Shown here: positions 48,461-61,793 of the stretch, in pieces | Numbering within the stretch: the stretch's first letter is position 1 | How the letters are laid out: the number at the start of each line of letters is the position of its first letter | Origin: Drosophila persimilis | Lineage: Eukaryota; Arthropoda; Insecta; Diptera; Drosophilidae | NCBI RefSeq assembly: GCF_003286085.1 | Contig: NW_020825294.1 | Span: 868,001 to 932,000 of the forward strand | Direction of reading: 5' to 3' | DNA: 64,000 nucleotides | Program-made: the position numbers and the translations under genes | Notes under the pieces: generated by a model | Database searches by the model: none | What the model saw: the letters and a program-made list of their open reading frames with translations, nothing else | Told to the model about the DNA's origin: nothing

Positions 48461-51400
48461 AATAAAAAATCGTTCGGTTGTTTTTTTTTTATTTTAATTA
48501 TTTTTTGAATATTTAGTCCGGTTTTGTCCATGTTCTAAGGGTCATTAAAGTATTATAAAAATTGTATTCAAATTAAATGAACCCCGAAATTATCATTGAT
48601 ACGTTTTTTTTACATTAAAAATTTGCTTATCGCCCGAAACGAACCTCCCGTGTGGGGTCCCCCTCATCAAAAATCAACAACAGAAATTTCATATGCCACA
48701 GAATACAATAAATGTTGCCACACACAAAGGCTACCTTCCCTACATGACTATAAGTAGCTAAAAGTCTTTCTTCTATGTTGATTTTATGGCATTTTCATTA
48801 TGATCTATTAGTGACCATTAACCGATAAGGGAAATTAAATGGATGGACTACTACTACTACTATATAGCATGGGCAGAGGGCTTTCAGCAAGTATCCAAAA
48901 ATTGGGGTTAGCGGTTTTAATTGATTCCCAGAAGCATGGCTATAGTGCTGTAAAACATAAAATGGCTTTTGAAAATGTTTATTTTAGTATAGGAAGTCTC
49001 TTAGTTGGAAATTTATTTGTAAACAATTTGCAGAGGCCGCAGTGTTAATATTATACAGAACTTTGGGTAGATCTGTTCAATATCTTTATAGAATGCAGAG
49101 AAGAAAGCACTTTTTAATATGATAGTAGATTCCCCAGTGTTTGCCATTATTTGGCCTGTCGTTTGTCAGCTAAAAGCATCTAGTATTTGGTTAGTTTAGT
49201 TCCAATGGTAATGTTTTCTTTTAAGCCGTACCTGTTCTGTGCCCTCCATGATCCTTGAAAAATTTGCAGACGCCTCTATGTCTAGCATTTTACCAAAGTC
49301 AAACATATGGCCAGAGTTTTGGATGGTACCATGCCGTTTCTAGACAGATAGAGTGCCGTTTTCCCGGGGATAGATCGCAGCGTGTTCTCCGCGCCAAGGC
49401 CGTCTCACAGTCAGCGTTCTTCGGGATATCTCTCGGACGACTTTACTAGCCAGACAGCTAGACGCCCCGCTTAAAGTATTAGCAAAAAAAAAGAAGGAAA
49501 ATAAATACTGCGGTGCACAGCATGTGGGTTTGTTGCACCGTTGCACTGCGTTGCAGGTGTGAGTGTGTCTTTCCGAGAGTTTCAGCAGCGTCATGTTGTC
49601 TGTGGATGCCCGATGGGTATACGAATATTTGTTTTTGTGAAAAGTCATGGTCATGGACCGAGGGACTCCTAATGATGCTCGAAACGAATTGTCATTAGTT
49701 TTGCATGGTGTGCATTTGATGTGAAGCCGCGCGCTAGTGGATCGGTATCGTTTCTGAAGGGTTGTTGCAGTTGCATTAAATTCAAGGTTGAATACAAAAC
49801 ACAGGAGAGCAGTTTGCGATGAGTGGCAATAATTCAAGGGATTTCTCTCTCAAAATCCCAGCTGAGTCGCTTAAATTCCTCCTTTTTTTGTGGCCCAGAA
49901 AACTCTTACTCGGACTCATCCTCGGAGGCTTCTATCGATTGAGGACTCACACCCAACTGGACACACGCTAGATCCAGCTGACACATCAAATGTCGATGCA
50001 AGGATGCCCAGCATCCACACCCAACAAAAACAACAGCAACAAAGATGAAGAAGAGCTAAAAGCGATATAAAAATTGTTATACATATGACATAGGGACCGG
50101 CAGATAGGGGAGAGAGGGTGTGTGTGTGTGTGTTGAAGCATTGAAAAAAAAGTAAAGAAGTTCGACAGACGGAAACAGGAAACCGGAAGTCCATCTTGCT
50201 CACAGTGTCGACGACAGCAGCAGCAGTAGCAGCAGCAGGCAGCAGCAGCAACGCGAGCGAGTGAGCGGGGAAGCGAAGTGTGGGAGTGGGTGGAAAGCCA
50301 GTGGCCTGGAGAAGGACTGAGAGGAATGGGAACCACGTCCAAGATATTTTTATGCGTTGAAATTTTTCAGCAGGACCAAATCGCATACACATATATCATA
50401 AATATACTATATAATATATATACTCGTATGTGTGCGAGTGTTTGGGTAAAAATCAGTGGCGCAACTTCAATAATCATTATCAGCAGAACGACAGCGTTGT
50501 CGTTGTCGTGTCCTCCCCCTGCCATCATCATCATCATCATCACCATCGTGGTTGGTCGGTCGGTCGTCTCACTCTTTGCAACATCATGTTGCGGAAACAG
50601 ATAACGCACGGACACGGCACGGACATATGCTGTGGGGGTAGTGTGGAGGGTTGGGGTTCCCGGCCACGCATGCAGTGGTGGACGTTGTTGCCCCATAACA
50701 TTTAATGCTGATAGTTCGGCGGGGTCCTGCTTCAGCCAAGACGAAAACGGCGACAACTCGAGCTTCAAATTGAAATCAATGATGCGCAAGTTTATGCCAC
50801 CAAAAAAAAAAAAATATTATGTACATACATGTATCTGAAACAGAAGCGAAAGCTGTTACTGGTCTGGAGGGGGTCTCTAATGTAGCATCAACAAAACAAA
50901 TGATGCGAAAACCGTAGCAATCGTTGCCACCCACCAGGCGGTCCAGACGCCGGTGTCCCGTCCGGAGACTTCCTAGTCCAAAACCGAACCATAAAAAAGT
51001 GTTAATGTATTTGCAATCTCTCCAGGAAAGGTACAACAACAACTAAAAATGCAAAAGAAAATGCAAAAAAAAGTGTATACTTACATATATTTATATACAC
51101 ACATATATACAGTATAAATGGTAAGGAATTACCCTTGCTAGACTTAGAAGAAAAAAAGACGCTTACAAGAGTTTTCCAAAGAGATAATCTTTAAGAGCCA
51201 AAGAAAGTGATGGCCAGATGGAAAAGTAGACTTCCTGCTCGTAGAATTATAGTTCAATAAACCGAAAAAGCAAAAGCAAAAAGAGTTTTGCATTGAATAT
51301 TCATGTCGATAGCTTGTTTGGCCAGAACATAAAACATAAAACATTTTTTCACTCCCCAGACCATGAAGCCCATGAAGTATTAAAATTAAGTGCTGGCAAG

Positions 51401-54400
51401 TCAACATCAAATCCAACAAATCAAACCTACTAGAGCTACTAGGCAAAATAGTTCAGCAATCAGCCCACGCAGCAAAGACGGCTCTCCAAATGGTTTACAA
51501 ATTAGTCTAGAGATTCGATACCCATAGCCCCCCTGTCATTAACATAAAACACGGGGCAAGGGGACTTGATTCAAGACTTGCTTTTGGAAATTTATGCAAA
51601 ATCAACACTTTACGCCAATGATTTGTGACAAGCCACAAAAGCCAAGACGCTACCCGGACTTATCTGCATTAGAAATATCAGATTTTATATCCCCATACTT
51701 AATGGAGAGACTGCTCCGAATGGAATTGGCATCTGGAGCAAGCGATAACTTTATGAATGATCGAATCGAATGAACTTTTTGCACCCTACTATTTTCTCTA
51801 GTCTCTGGTTTTATTTATATATATTTCTTGTATATTTAAATTTAACTGTTACTTAATGATTGTCAAATTATGCCCAAGACAACAATAAAAATGTGTACAA
51901 AATCTTAATCCGCCGACAGGTTCTAACTAGAGAGAGAACCGACTGACCAATCTCTCTTGGTGTCTCTCTCCCTCTCGATTGTGTTGTCACATAAATTCTA
52001 CTTAAAGAAGTCGTTGGAGCTGACAGCGCTCCTCAATGACTGTGTGAATGGAGCGCATGCTGAGCGAAGAAGAGTACCTTTAGATGAATGTATGTATCAA
52101 CATAAGTCTGTATAATGAGCTTAGACCATTTGTAGTTTGATCGAGTGAATATCCTATACCGCTATACATAAGGAGTATTAACCGATTTGTTGAACATATT
52201 GGAGGAACCAAATACTTCACGAAATCGAAACATAAACCATAAATCATGGGACTTTAAGTCTAATATGATTACTTTATAGTAATAGAGAATGGTTGATTTT
52301 TGTTTTTCTATATTTAAAAGTTTACTAATAGAAGCATAATTTATTCATATTTTGTTTTGGTTATTTATTGTTATGCTATTTTGGTAATGCTATTAATAAC
52401 AGTTATGGAAATTTTGTGAAAAACCAAGCAGAAGACATTTAGAATGATCTTCAAGATCTTTTTGGATCCTACATAAGACATGTTATCCCTAGACTAAAGG
52501 AATATCCATTTCTCATACCTTAAGCCATTCAGTTTTTGTTCTTTGAAGATGAACATCAAATGTCCAAACCCATCAGATCTATAGATCTATTGATCCAGAA
52601 AGTAGTACTTACTTAACTCTTAACTGTTACTCCTTCTGGCTAAAACACTTGCACAAAGAACCATTTAATGGTTTATCCTGAATACTACTCCTCCTGTAAG
52701 AGACTATAGCGTTTCAATTTCCAACTCAAACTCTGATAATCCCTCAAGAAAGTATTTATAAATTCTCTGCAAAATGGCTCAGAACAGTTGTTCGTTTCCA
52801 CACAGACCCTCACATACGCGGGTGGGAGTAACTGTCAAAACAAATATGAGACCAAAAAATGTCAAAGGTCTCTTGGCCCACGCAACCTGCCACACCAGAC
52901 ACCAGACACCCCGACTCGTCTCTTCCACGCAGACACACACGCTAATTGGTTAATGCAAACAAGTAGCACACATTCGTTGATCGAAGGGCCAGCCGCAGAA
53001 GAAGTAGATGTCGAGCCGCAAAAGGGAATGTTTCAAATTTCAAGTGTGTTGACGCGACACTGAAACAACAACCATTGAAGAACCATGAAAAAATAAACAG
53101 ACAACAGACGACACACTGAACAAATACTTCAATTAATAAACAGACACGCGTCCATCGATAAATAAGTATGTATGCTCACACACAATATGTTACTTACTTA
53201 CTACACTCGTAACCCTCGTAACCCCAGACCCCAGATAGGGTCGCTTCTGCGTATTGGCCAGGGAATGGACAGACGGACAGGACTCTGGTGACTGGTGGTG
53301 CAACCAAACACCGTTTCAGGGAACAGCGACAACGACAGCGTCGACAACCAGATAAAAGCCTGCCAAGAACATGAGCAGACAAGGGACTTAGGACCATGTC
53401 TGATCTGAACACAACTAAACGGAGAAGAGTAAAAGAGTGGTTCAGGAGTGCCAAGGATATGTAATATTGGATTTCTGACAAATCATCTCGGAATATATAA
53501 AATAAATAGAAGACATATACTACTCGGAACTTTTAAATTTGAGGAATTCAATTCAATTCGTATTCTTTATCTTGACCTCTAATCAACGTCTAATCAATGA
53601 TTTTGTAAAAGGCTATCACTTAAATATCTCTTGGCTGGACACAGTATTTTTCTTAAGCTAAGATTTCATCTCGTTCAGCTTTAACCGATTAACTGGTTAA
53701 GGATTTCGCCCATCATCTTTCATCCATCCTCTATCTCACTCTCATCCGTATCCCCCTCTGAGCATTGAACTACCAGAAATGTGTGTGCTGGCTGCTGTGT
53801 GCTCTGTGGATTGGTTTTTGTGTTATCAAAACAAATTGCACTGCCAGTAGCAGGCGCAGTAGCTGTATATGGGGGGACACAGGAAATTTTATTTGGCAAC
53901 CCCACCACTTAACCTGGACCCATGCCCAAAAAGCCCACGCCCCAATGTCCCAGACCCAGGCCACAATCCTATGCTCTCTTTACACCTTGTCTTGCCCCGG
54001 GATGATGTCGGTTCATCCCACATAATGATGATGCGCAAGTGTCGCGTGCACCTTTTTGCCTGATTTGGTGGTTGGAGCACCACCACCACTACCAGCGGAA
54101 GCGATGTATTAGCCGAGTGTGTGTGTGTGTGTGCGGTGCCTGTGGTTGTTTTGGGGTGGAGTGTGGGAATGCCTGCAAGGAGATTGCCCATAAAAATTCC
54201 ATAAAGATAGCGATTTATGTATGGAAGCAGCAATGGCAAAAAAAGGGTTGCCCCAAGTCGATGCGTAAATTGATGTGGCTTCTGTGGCTCTGTGGCAGTG
54301 CTTCTTCTCTTCTGTGGGTGCTGCTGCCACTGCCGCTACTTCTTCGTCATCTTTTTTTCCTCTGGTGATGCTCTGTAATGGCATTTCTCTTCTCCAGAGC

Positions 54401-54599
54401 GAAGGAACATCAGCAGCATCATCAGCATTTGTTGCTGACATTTTCGCTACTTAGGGGAGTGCGAGATTCCATTTTTTTTATCAGTTTCCTGGAGGATGAT
54501 GGGAGGGGGAAGTTCTTTTGTGTGGGGTTTAGTGTGGAAATGATTTGCAGGTGGTTATTAATCAAATTAATGTGCTTATTGATAACACATTTCTTCTGA
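48461..54599. other. Intergenic DNA
   Basis: No gene is supportable. Contents include AT-rich spacer at 48480-48620 and 52260-52400, a GC-richer island at about 49340-49470, CAG runs near 50216-50250, (CAT)6 at 50523-50540 with GGTC repeats just after, TA/CA-alternating DNA near 51075-51110, and a GT run at 54117-54132. Open frames here are simple-sequence products. Confidence 0.6.
50523..50540. repeat. (CAT)6 trinucleotide repeat
   Basis: Six perfect CAT units followed by CAC and CAT. Its minus strand gives a Met run in a chance frame. Confidence 0.9.
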
Positions 54600-55621
54600 A
54601 TGCCTTTCCATAATGTTGTGTCGCTTCAGCTCCGCTCCGCTGCTGCTGTCGTTGATGTTTGCCGCTCCCTCGCTCTCGCTTGCTCTTGGCCACTTACGAG
54701 TAGAAGACACATCCCGGACAGGTTACACGCACATTTTACAAGCTTTTAAAAAGAGATTATCTTATCCCAACAGGAACACGAGGCCGCACTTAATAGAAAA
54801 CCAATTCCAGAGTTACAAAAATTTACATTCAAATCGAAACGCAACGAAAGCGCCGCTCGATAAAGACGGGAAAGTGTACGTAGAACGATTCCAAAAACAT
54901 TGGTAAACAAATTCCAAATTCCGATTCTGTTCCACTCTTGAAATTGAGACATCAAATTGTGGTCAGAAGATCAGGGAGGTGATCACGGTGGAGAAAACCA
55001 CTTAAATCACCTCAGCGACAAGCGGGAGATAGCACACAAAAAAAGAACGAAGCCCGAAAACAAATCAAGTGCTCAGTCCGACCTGTAGGGAACCTCTTCG
55101 AATGCATTTCCCCCCTCTACCCCACACACACACCCATGAATCGGAAGGCAGACTGATTTATTTAGAGAGACTAATTATATGAGATGTCTGTTTCGGAATT
55201 AGATGCCGGACAAAGGGTAAAACAAATGACGACATCAGCCGTAACAAAAACTAAAACAAGGCAAACACGTTGACAGCCAAAGTGCATCTTTAATTTCTGA
55301 TGCGTTGTTGCTGGTTAATGATGATATGACCATGATGATGGGCCACGGCCTAGTGAGCAGTCAACTCTGACTCCAGCTCCAGCTTCAGCTCGTATCTGTA
55401 GCTTGGGGTGCAGCACGCGATGCCCAATTCAAACGCCAGTGGAATAGAAAATGCACCAACAGCGGTGCAGAGTGGACCGTGCCCCACTGGCAAACACAGA
55501 CACAGACGGCAGTGGCTGGCAGGTTGACAACTCAGTGAAGCGATTGACAGAGAGGTGGGGCTGTTGGTGGTTGGAAGGAAGCAGCCGTGACAGCAGCAGT
55601 ACAGAAATATACATATGTAGA

Positions 55622-55667
55622 TAGGGAGTTATATAAGTTAGGGAGTTATATAAGTTAGGGAGTTATA
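55622..55667. repeat. 17-bp tandem repeat, 2.7 copies
   Basis: Two perfect units of TAGGGAGTTATATAAGT (55622-55638, 55639-55655) and a 12-base partial third. Each full unit contains TATATAA, a TATA-like string, but there is no transcript evidence. Confidence 0.9.
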
Positions 55668-56072
55668 CCGTCCAATATTTAGGAATATTATACTATATTA
55701 AGGTACTTTTTAAACTTCAATGCTTTTTTCTGCGTATATGAATATTATCCCATTACTTTTTCTTATATTTTTTTAATATTCGATTCCATAATTTATTCCA
55801 TTATGCACTTCCCTTCTGGACTGCATTGCGGCACGTATTGGCACCAGACAGCAAACAGCAGACAGGGCACTGTCCCAAATCAGAAACGGGTGCTCCCCCA
55901 GCACCCCAGGGCCTATAGGATAGGCAAGCCCTCGGTTCAATAACTCAAGTGCGCAAACAACTTAATTAGCAAGCACCAACAGCAGCAGCACACGAGAGAG
56001 CGAGCACACACCAAGACCAAGACCAAGAATGTTGAGGGGTAAGGTAATTAATTTCGAACGCATGCCAAAGCA

Positions 56073-56094
56073 CCAATCCAATCCAATCCAATCC
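56073..56094. repeat. CCAAT-type pentamer repeat
   Basis: Four tandem AATCC units, giving overlapping CCAAT boxes on the + strand. Confidence 0.85.
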
Positions 56095-58444
56095 TGGTTG
56101 CTGTCCACCCGCTGATTATTATGTGAGTCCCAGTCTCAGATCGTCTGAGGCTTTTTTCAGAGCTCTGCTTTTTTTGTGGGTTCGCCTACACGACGACGAC
56201 GACTCGTAGGGGTTTTGGGGGCACCTCGAAGCGTTGGCGGTGCGTGCGTTTTTTGCCTAATTAATGGCGGCAATTTGTAAACGTCGCGAAATGCGCGAAA
56301 ATGTATTTGCCAAATGTGAGGCAGGCTGTGGCAGGCTTGGTAATAAGAAACTGGTATGGAATGGGTTCTCCGACTGGATCCCTAGGTTGGTGGACTGCAG
56401 TTGGCTTTTTAAGGCGTTGATTGATCAGCAGCCCAAGCAGAACCAGCAGTTGAAACGATCATCATGATGGGGGAAAAAGATGATGATGCTTTGCATGCTG
56501 ATGAACTTCGATGGAGGATCGTTTGCCACGTAGCGTGAAAAAATTAGCGACTGGCATACATAAACAGCACGCGAGCGCCATAATCCATAATCCATAATGT
56601 CACCAAGTGTCGATCGGTTGATCGTCCATCGCTGATCGTTGATCGCCGAGCCTAATAATGTTGTCTGTCGCGCTCGTCAGTTCAACGGCTTGTGTGACAC
56701 ATCAAAAAATGTGAGAGCAGAAAAAAAAAACACTCTGGAGGAGAAATGTGAATTGAAATGATTTACGAGGCAATGCGCCCGAGACAATGGCAATGAATAA
56801 TCTTGAAGGTGATTTTGGGATATAGGGTTGCGGTTGCCCGTTGCCGCTTGATCTTGCCCGCAATCCCAGCCAGAAATTTATGGCCCCACCATAATTGTCA
56901 TAATTCTCTGTATGGCCAACAAGTAGCTACTGCTCCGGAGAATTTGCCGGGTATCCAGAGATCCCACAGAGGGACACCAGCTGGGCTACCGTTTAAATTT
57001 TTTGATAAGGGACAACGACGCCACATGTGGCCGAAACGAAGGCAAAATCTCTGCAACAAGATCGCAATTAATTCACGCGGATAAATCTTCAAGTGCTAAC
57101 TACATGACAACAACAAAGTAGTTACACTTCTTTTTAACCCACACAGAAAATCACGAGCATCGGGCTCTTTTTTCGGTATCTCTCTCTCTGTCTCTCTTCT
57201 CTGATTGCATTCTGCGGCTGCGAAGGAGTCTGAGTCTACTATCCTCAGAGGAGGAGTCTCCAACTGCCTTTCTGGTGTCTGGTTCGTTTAATTTCAATTT
57301 GTTGCCGCTGCAAAATTTATGATGGTTATTAGCAAAAGACGTGCGGCCAGCACATTCCTCATCATGATGTTGTTGGGTTTCCTGTCGGCATGCCACCACC
57401 AGGATCCCATCCGCCGCCTTTGCTACCGAAAACTCCATTTTCTGCACGCCTGCGCAACAGCCTCCATGTTGCATGGCGGTGCATGCGGTGGCAATGTTTA
57501 CTTGCCACAGACAAATTTCATTGTAACTTGAGTAACTTGGTAGTGGGGCTGCTCTTGGCTCTTTTGGCTTTTTGGAGTTGTATGGTGTGGCACATGTAGT
57601 CGCCTTTGTTGCCTGTTGCCTTTTGCCTGTGGCTGCCGTTTGTCTAGGTAATTGCGTTTATAGTTTGTCATGTTGTTGGCTGCTCTTCTGGCTGCTTTTG
57701 CTATAGTTTTATTTGGAATTGCGAGTGGCGCTTGTTCAGGCTTATCAAGATCCCTCCCCACTGATTGATGGTCGCTCTGATATGAAACATAACTCTCTGG
57801 AGCGATATGCTGTTAATTGTGACTGTGATCTATGGCATAGCACCTCGATCGTTTCTCCAAAAATTTGATGGTTAATAAATTATTTAATTAGCGCTAATTA
57901 ACATTTCACTGGCGCACATGATTGCTACGTGGACGCACACTCAGCTAAGGGATCATCACTCATAGACATAGCCGCGTTTTCGGGTCTTGGCGTCTTCAGG
58001 TATTCCCCCAACTTTTTACCGAGTGTGACAAATTTTGGGTCCAGGTTCGGGGATCTCGGTGTGTGGCTGGAGTGGACGATCGACAAATGCGCTGTTTACC
58101 TGCAGCAACACGCACGCGGGAGTTCTTGGAGAGAACCATCCAAGAATCCATTAAGTTGTTAATCATATGCGCGCGAGTGAGGCTCCACTGAGCCGTAGCC
58201 CTACCAGGGTTATCCTTATTGGACTGGGTATCCTTTTTCCCGACACCGCCACCGCCACCGCCAACTACCGCCGCTGCATGCAACAATTAATATGCGTCCA
58301 GCGATCGTAATCAATTCTCCCCGGACCCAGCCCCAGTCCCAGCCTCATAGTCATCGTAGTGCGTCGTCGCCAGAGCCAGGCCAGGGCCAGGGCGCTGCTG
58401 GTAACCCGAACACGTGCGGGTCATTAGTCGCAGTCACGCATTTT

Positions 58445-58466
58445 GAGCTCACTCCGAGCTCACTCC
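58445..58466. repeat. 11-bp perfect tandem duplication
   Basis: GAGCTCACTCC occurs twice without a gap and is followed by a GTCGA repeat (GAGTCGAGTCGAG). Confidence 0.9.
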
Positions 58467-61400
58467 AGCCGAGTCGAGTCGAGTTGTCCGGTGTCCGAGT
58501 TGTGGATGGAGTGTTACAGCCAGCAGCGCCCCCGCCTTCGAAAGCCCACCTTCGAAACCCACCTCCATATCTACATCCATAACCATCTCCACACTCCACA
58601 CTCTGTGGCATGTCCGTTTCGTTCAGTTTTAGTCGGAAATGATTTTGTACGCTTCGTTCAACTTGGATTTTTAGGTTTTTTTTTTGTTTTTTTGGCGCTT
58701 TGCCGCTAAATTTTTATGAGTAGCTGGAACTCAGGAAACTCTTCTTCTGCTTGGGCCTCGGCTTCAGCTTTGTTTGGTTTGCCTTCTGGGTTCTAATGAA
58801 CCATGGCCAGCCATGCAGGCCGCCTAGTCCACACAATTATTGACTACCGATCCAGTACGACTGTACTGGAAGGGATGGAGGATCGATGCGGGAGTTCAAA
58901 GCTAGTTAGAGTTCTATGGGGAGCAACTCCCACTTTCTTTCACAGAGTAGCTTAGCAGCAAATGGGTATAAAGGTGAAAGAGAAAAAACAAAGAGCGGAA
59001 CAGTGGCATACATTAAGTTTCATAAAGTGCGGAAACCAATTTGAAAGAAATTATAGAACAATTTCTTAAAATATACGGCAAGAAATATTCCGAACACTTA
59101 ATGAGTCTGCCACAATAATTTAGCCCCCTCCAGTCACCAGGTCACGTGTGAGGAAATAATGCAACTAAAAGCAAACAATTTAGAATCTCATAGACCCCTT
59201 TCCGGGGGACCATCAATGTCATATTCACGCCACAGCTGGGACAGAAAAAGGGACGGACTGCTGGATGGATAGCCTGTGGCATGGCATTTCCTTGCGCATT
59301 TTCACGACATGGCAAACTGCCAAGGATACAATATTGTGTGTTATGGGGTCTGCCTGTGCACCATCGTCGGGACGAAGCTTTTAACCTTTAAGCTATTTTT
59401 TGTAGTTTTCGATTAATGGACACACTAATGCACGCATTATACCGTCGTCTCTGGGCCCGTCCCGAAATTGTGCTGGCACGTGCGGGACAAATAGCGACAA
59501 ATGTGTTATGACGAATAAACAAACGGTGGGGGAAAAGGTGGAGGGAATCAAAACATATATACATATATTTATTACCAATATCCTCCAATCCGACAACAAT
59601 TTATGCGGCCATTAACAGCGGCAATACAACGTGTTTATTTCAACATTTTGAAATGCCATAAAAAAAATAAATATTAATAACTCGAAAAATCAATCAAAAA
59701 TTCAAGGCATGTCCCCGTTCTATGGCTCTCCTCTTAGACGAGTTGCAAAAAGTTTGCCCATAAGCCGATAAACTGTTCATTAATTCAAACACCCACGAAA
59801 AATATCAGTCACCCAGAGACCAAACCGAACCGAACGAACAAAAGACGGTCTCCACAATAATACCATAGATCATCTGTGCCTCTGGTGCGATTTTGTGTGT
59901 GGGCCTTCAGTGGGTCAGTGTGGGGATCTCATAGGAAAGTGATAGTAATTGACCTGTAAATGGAATATTTAGATCGAGATAATGCAAAATGGATAATAGG
60001 TTGCTGGCTCCTTTGAAACCATATTAAGTCATCAATTTTTAATAAGTTTTTATACCAAGAACAATATTTATTTTTCTGACATGGACAAACAAGACACATA
60101 ACGACCTGGCGGTAAAGAGATAGATTAAATCTTGTAAGCAACTCTGCGAGAGAGAGTTTGCTATGCCGTGCTATAAAAAAATGCTAATTTATTGCCACCA
60201 AAAGTTGATATATTCAACAATTGAAGAGGAAGCTGGGCTCGCTCCCCCACGGCGACAGGTGGCATGCAAATTTATGCCACTAATAAAAAATGTTTGAATA
60301 AATAAATTAGCGAAATTCCGGAAATTGTAACAAATTAACATTATAGCACAAATGTACGAGTATGTACAATAATTAGTAACGCTGTGTCGGGCAGTTCGGG
60401 TCGCTGGGTGGGAAATAGTTAAGTAGTAAGGCGTTGTATATTGTTAAATATTATATGGCAGTAATTAGAACAGGCGTAGCCCTCTATATGTATATGTGTC
60501 CACAACCAAAAGCTTTGGGAATAAAGTAAAAATCGGTTGGAATTTTTTGGATAGAGTTTTGAATGCATTTCCTTTCCCATTTACACACGGCAGCAGCAGG
60601 TGGCATATACTCGGCATCTTTCCACGCGTTGTAAACAATTTTTTTGATTAAAATTTTTATTTTTAGAAAGACATATGCAAAGTACAGTGGGTGTGTCTGT
60701 ATTTAAACAGCTGTTTCTTCGATTGTTCATTTATTTAAACGGAGAGTTTGGATATATGGATCTTTTCTTTGTCGGGTGACGATCTAGGAAACAGAAGCAC
60801 AAGTCGCCGAATCAGAAGGTGTTATACAATAACTCATAAATAATAGGGTACAGCTGAGGGGATATATGCCCAGGGGCTGGTACATTAACAGGCAGCAGGC
60901 CCCCTTGCATCATGTCAGAGATAAGGGAAATGCCCAGAGAAAGTCATGCACAACTTCCGTTTTTGTTCGGAGTTGGACATAATTACACGACTTTCCCCTC
61001 CCCGAAAGATACAAGCTCCATTTGAGCTTCCGTTATGGTTGGAGTAAATGCAGCCAACCCTCCCTGCCGCCGCTCTGTGGTAGCCCCCGAAAATTGCATT
61101 ATTAATTGCTTGAGCTTTGATTTATCTAAGAAGCCACCCCCTATACAGGGATTGGAGGGGTTGCAACCCTTGGAGCAGCTCTCTACAATGTTTAATTGTG
61201 GAAATGAGAAATATGCGGAAGCGTTGACGATTCCGCTCCAGTGTCTACTGCACTTGTCGCATCACTTGATGGCAGGCATACCCCACCCCCGGCTCCCAGT
61301 CCACAGTCCCTAGTACCGGCACCGTCTCCGGCACAAGCCCCACCCCACCCATGCCTCCCTCGTTAGCCCGTCATGTCAGAGGCATTGTGAACCCTCTGCC

Positions 61401-61749
61401 AGTGCCCAGGGCCTGTGCCTGTGTCTGCGTCTAGCCATCAGCATCTGTAGCTGTCTGTTCCACTCCCACATGTTGTCTCGGCACTTGCCTACGCTCCCTC
61501 CCAACAATCCCTATCCCCACATACATACACTAAATGACACAAAAATATGGGCTTAACCGGAAACGGATGTATTATCTGCGCTAACTGCGCTGCCACACAC
61601 AACATTCAGTCAGCCAGTGCCAGTGCCGTGCTAGTGCCATACCAGTGCCGGGGCTGGGCTCCGCTCTCGGTTCTCGGGTCGTGGAACTAATAGAATATTA
61701 TAAATCGTACCCAAAAGCACGTAGAATGAGACAACCTGTACGCCTGTAT

Positions 61750-61793
61750 GTCTGTCTGTCGGTCTGTCCGTCTGTCTGTATGTCTGTCTGTCT
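61750..61793. repeat. GTCT/GTCY tetranucleotide array
   Basis: About eleven GTCY units with interruptions (GTCG, GTAT). This is the same tetranucleotide class as the array in the dispersed repeat at 36437-36508 but on the opposite strand, and no element-like flanks are visible. It could be a decayed mini-me remnant or an independent microsatellite. Confidence 0.75.
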
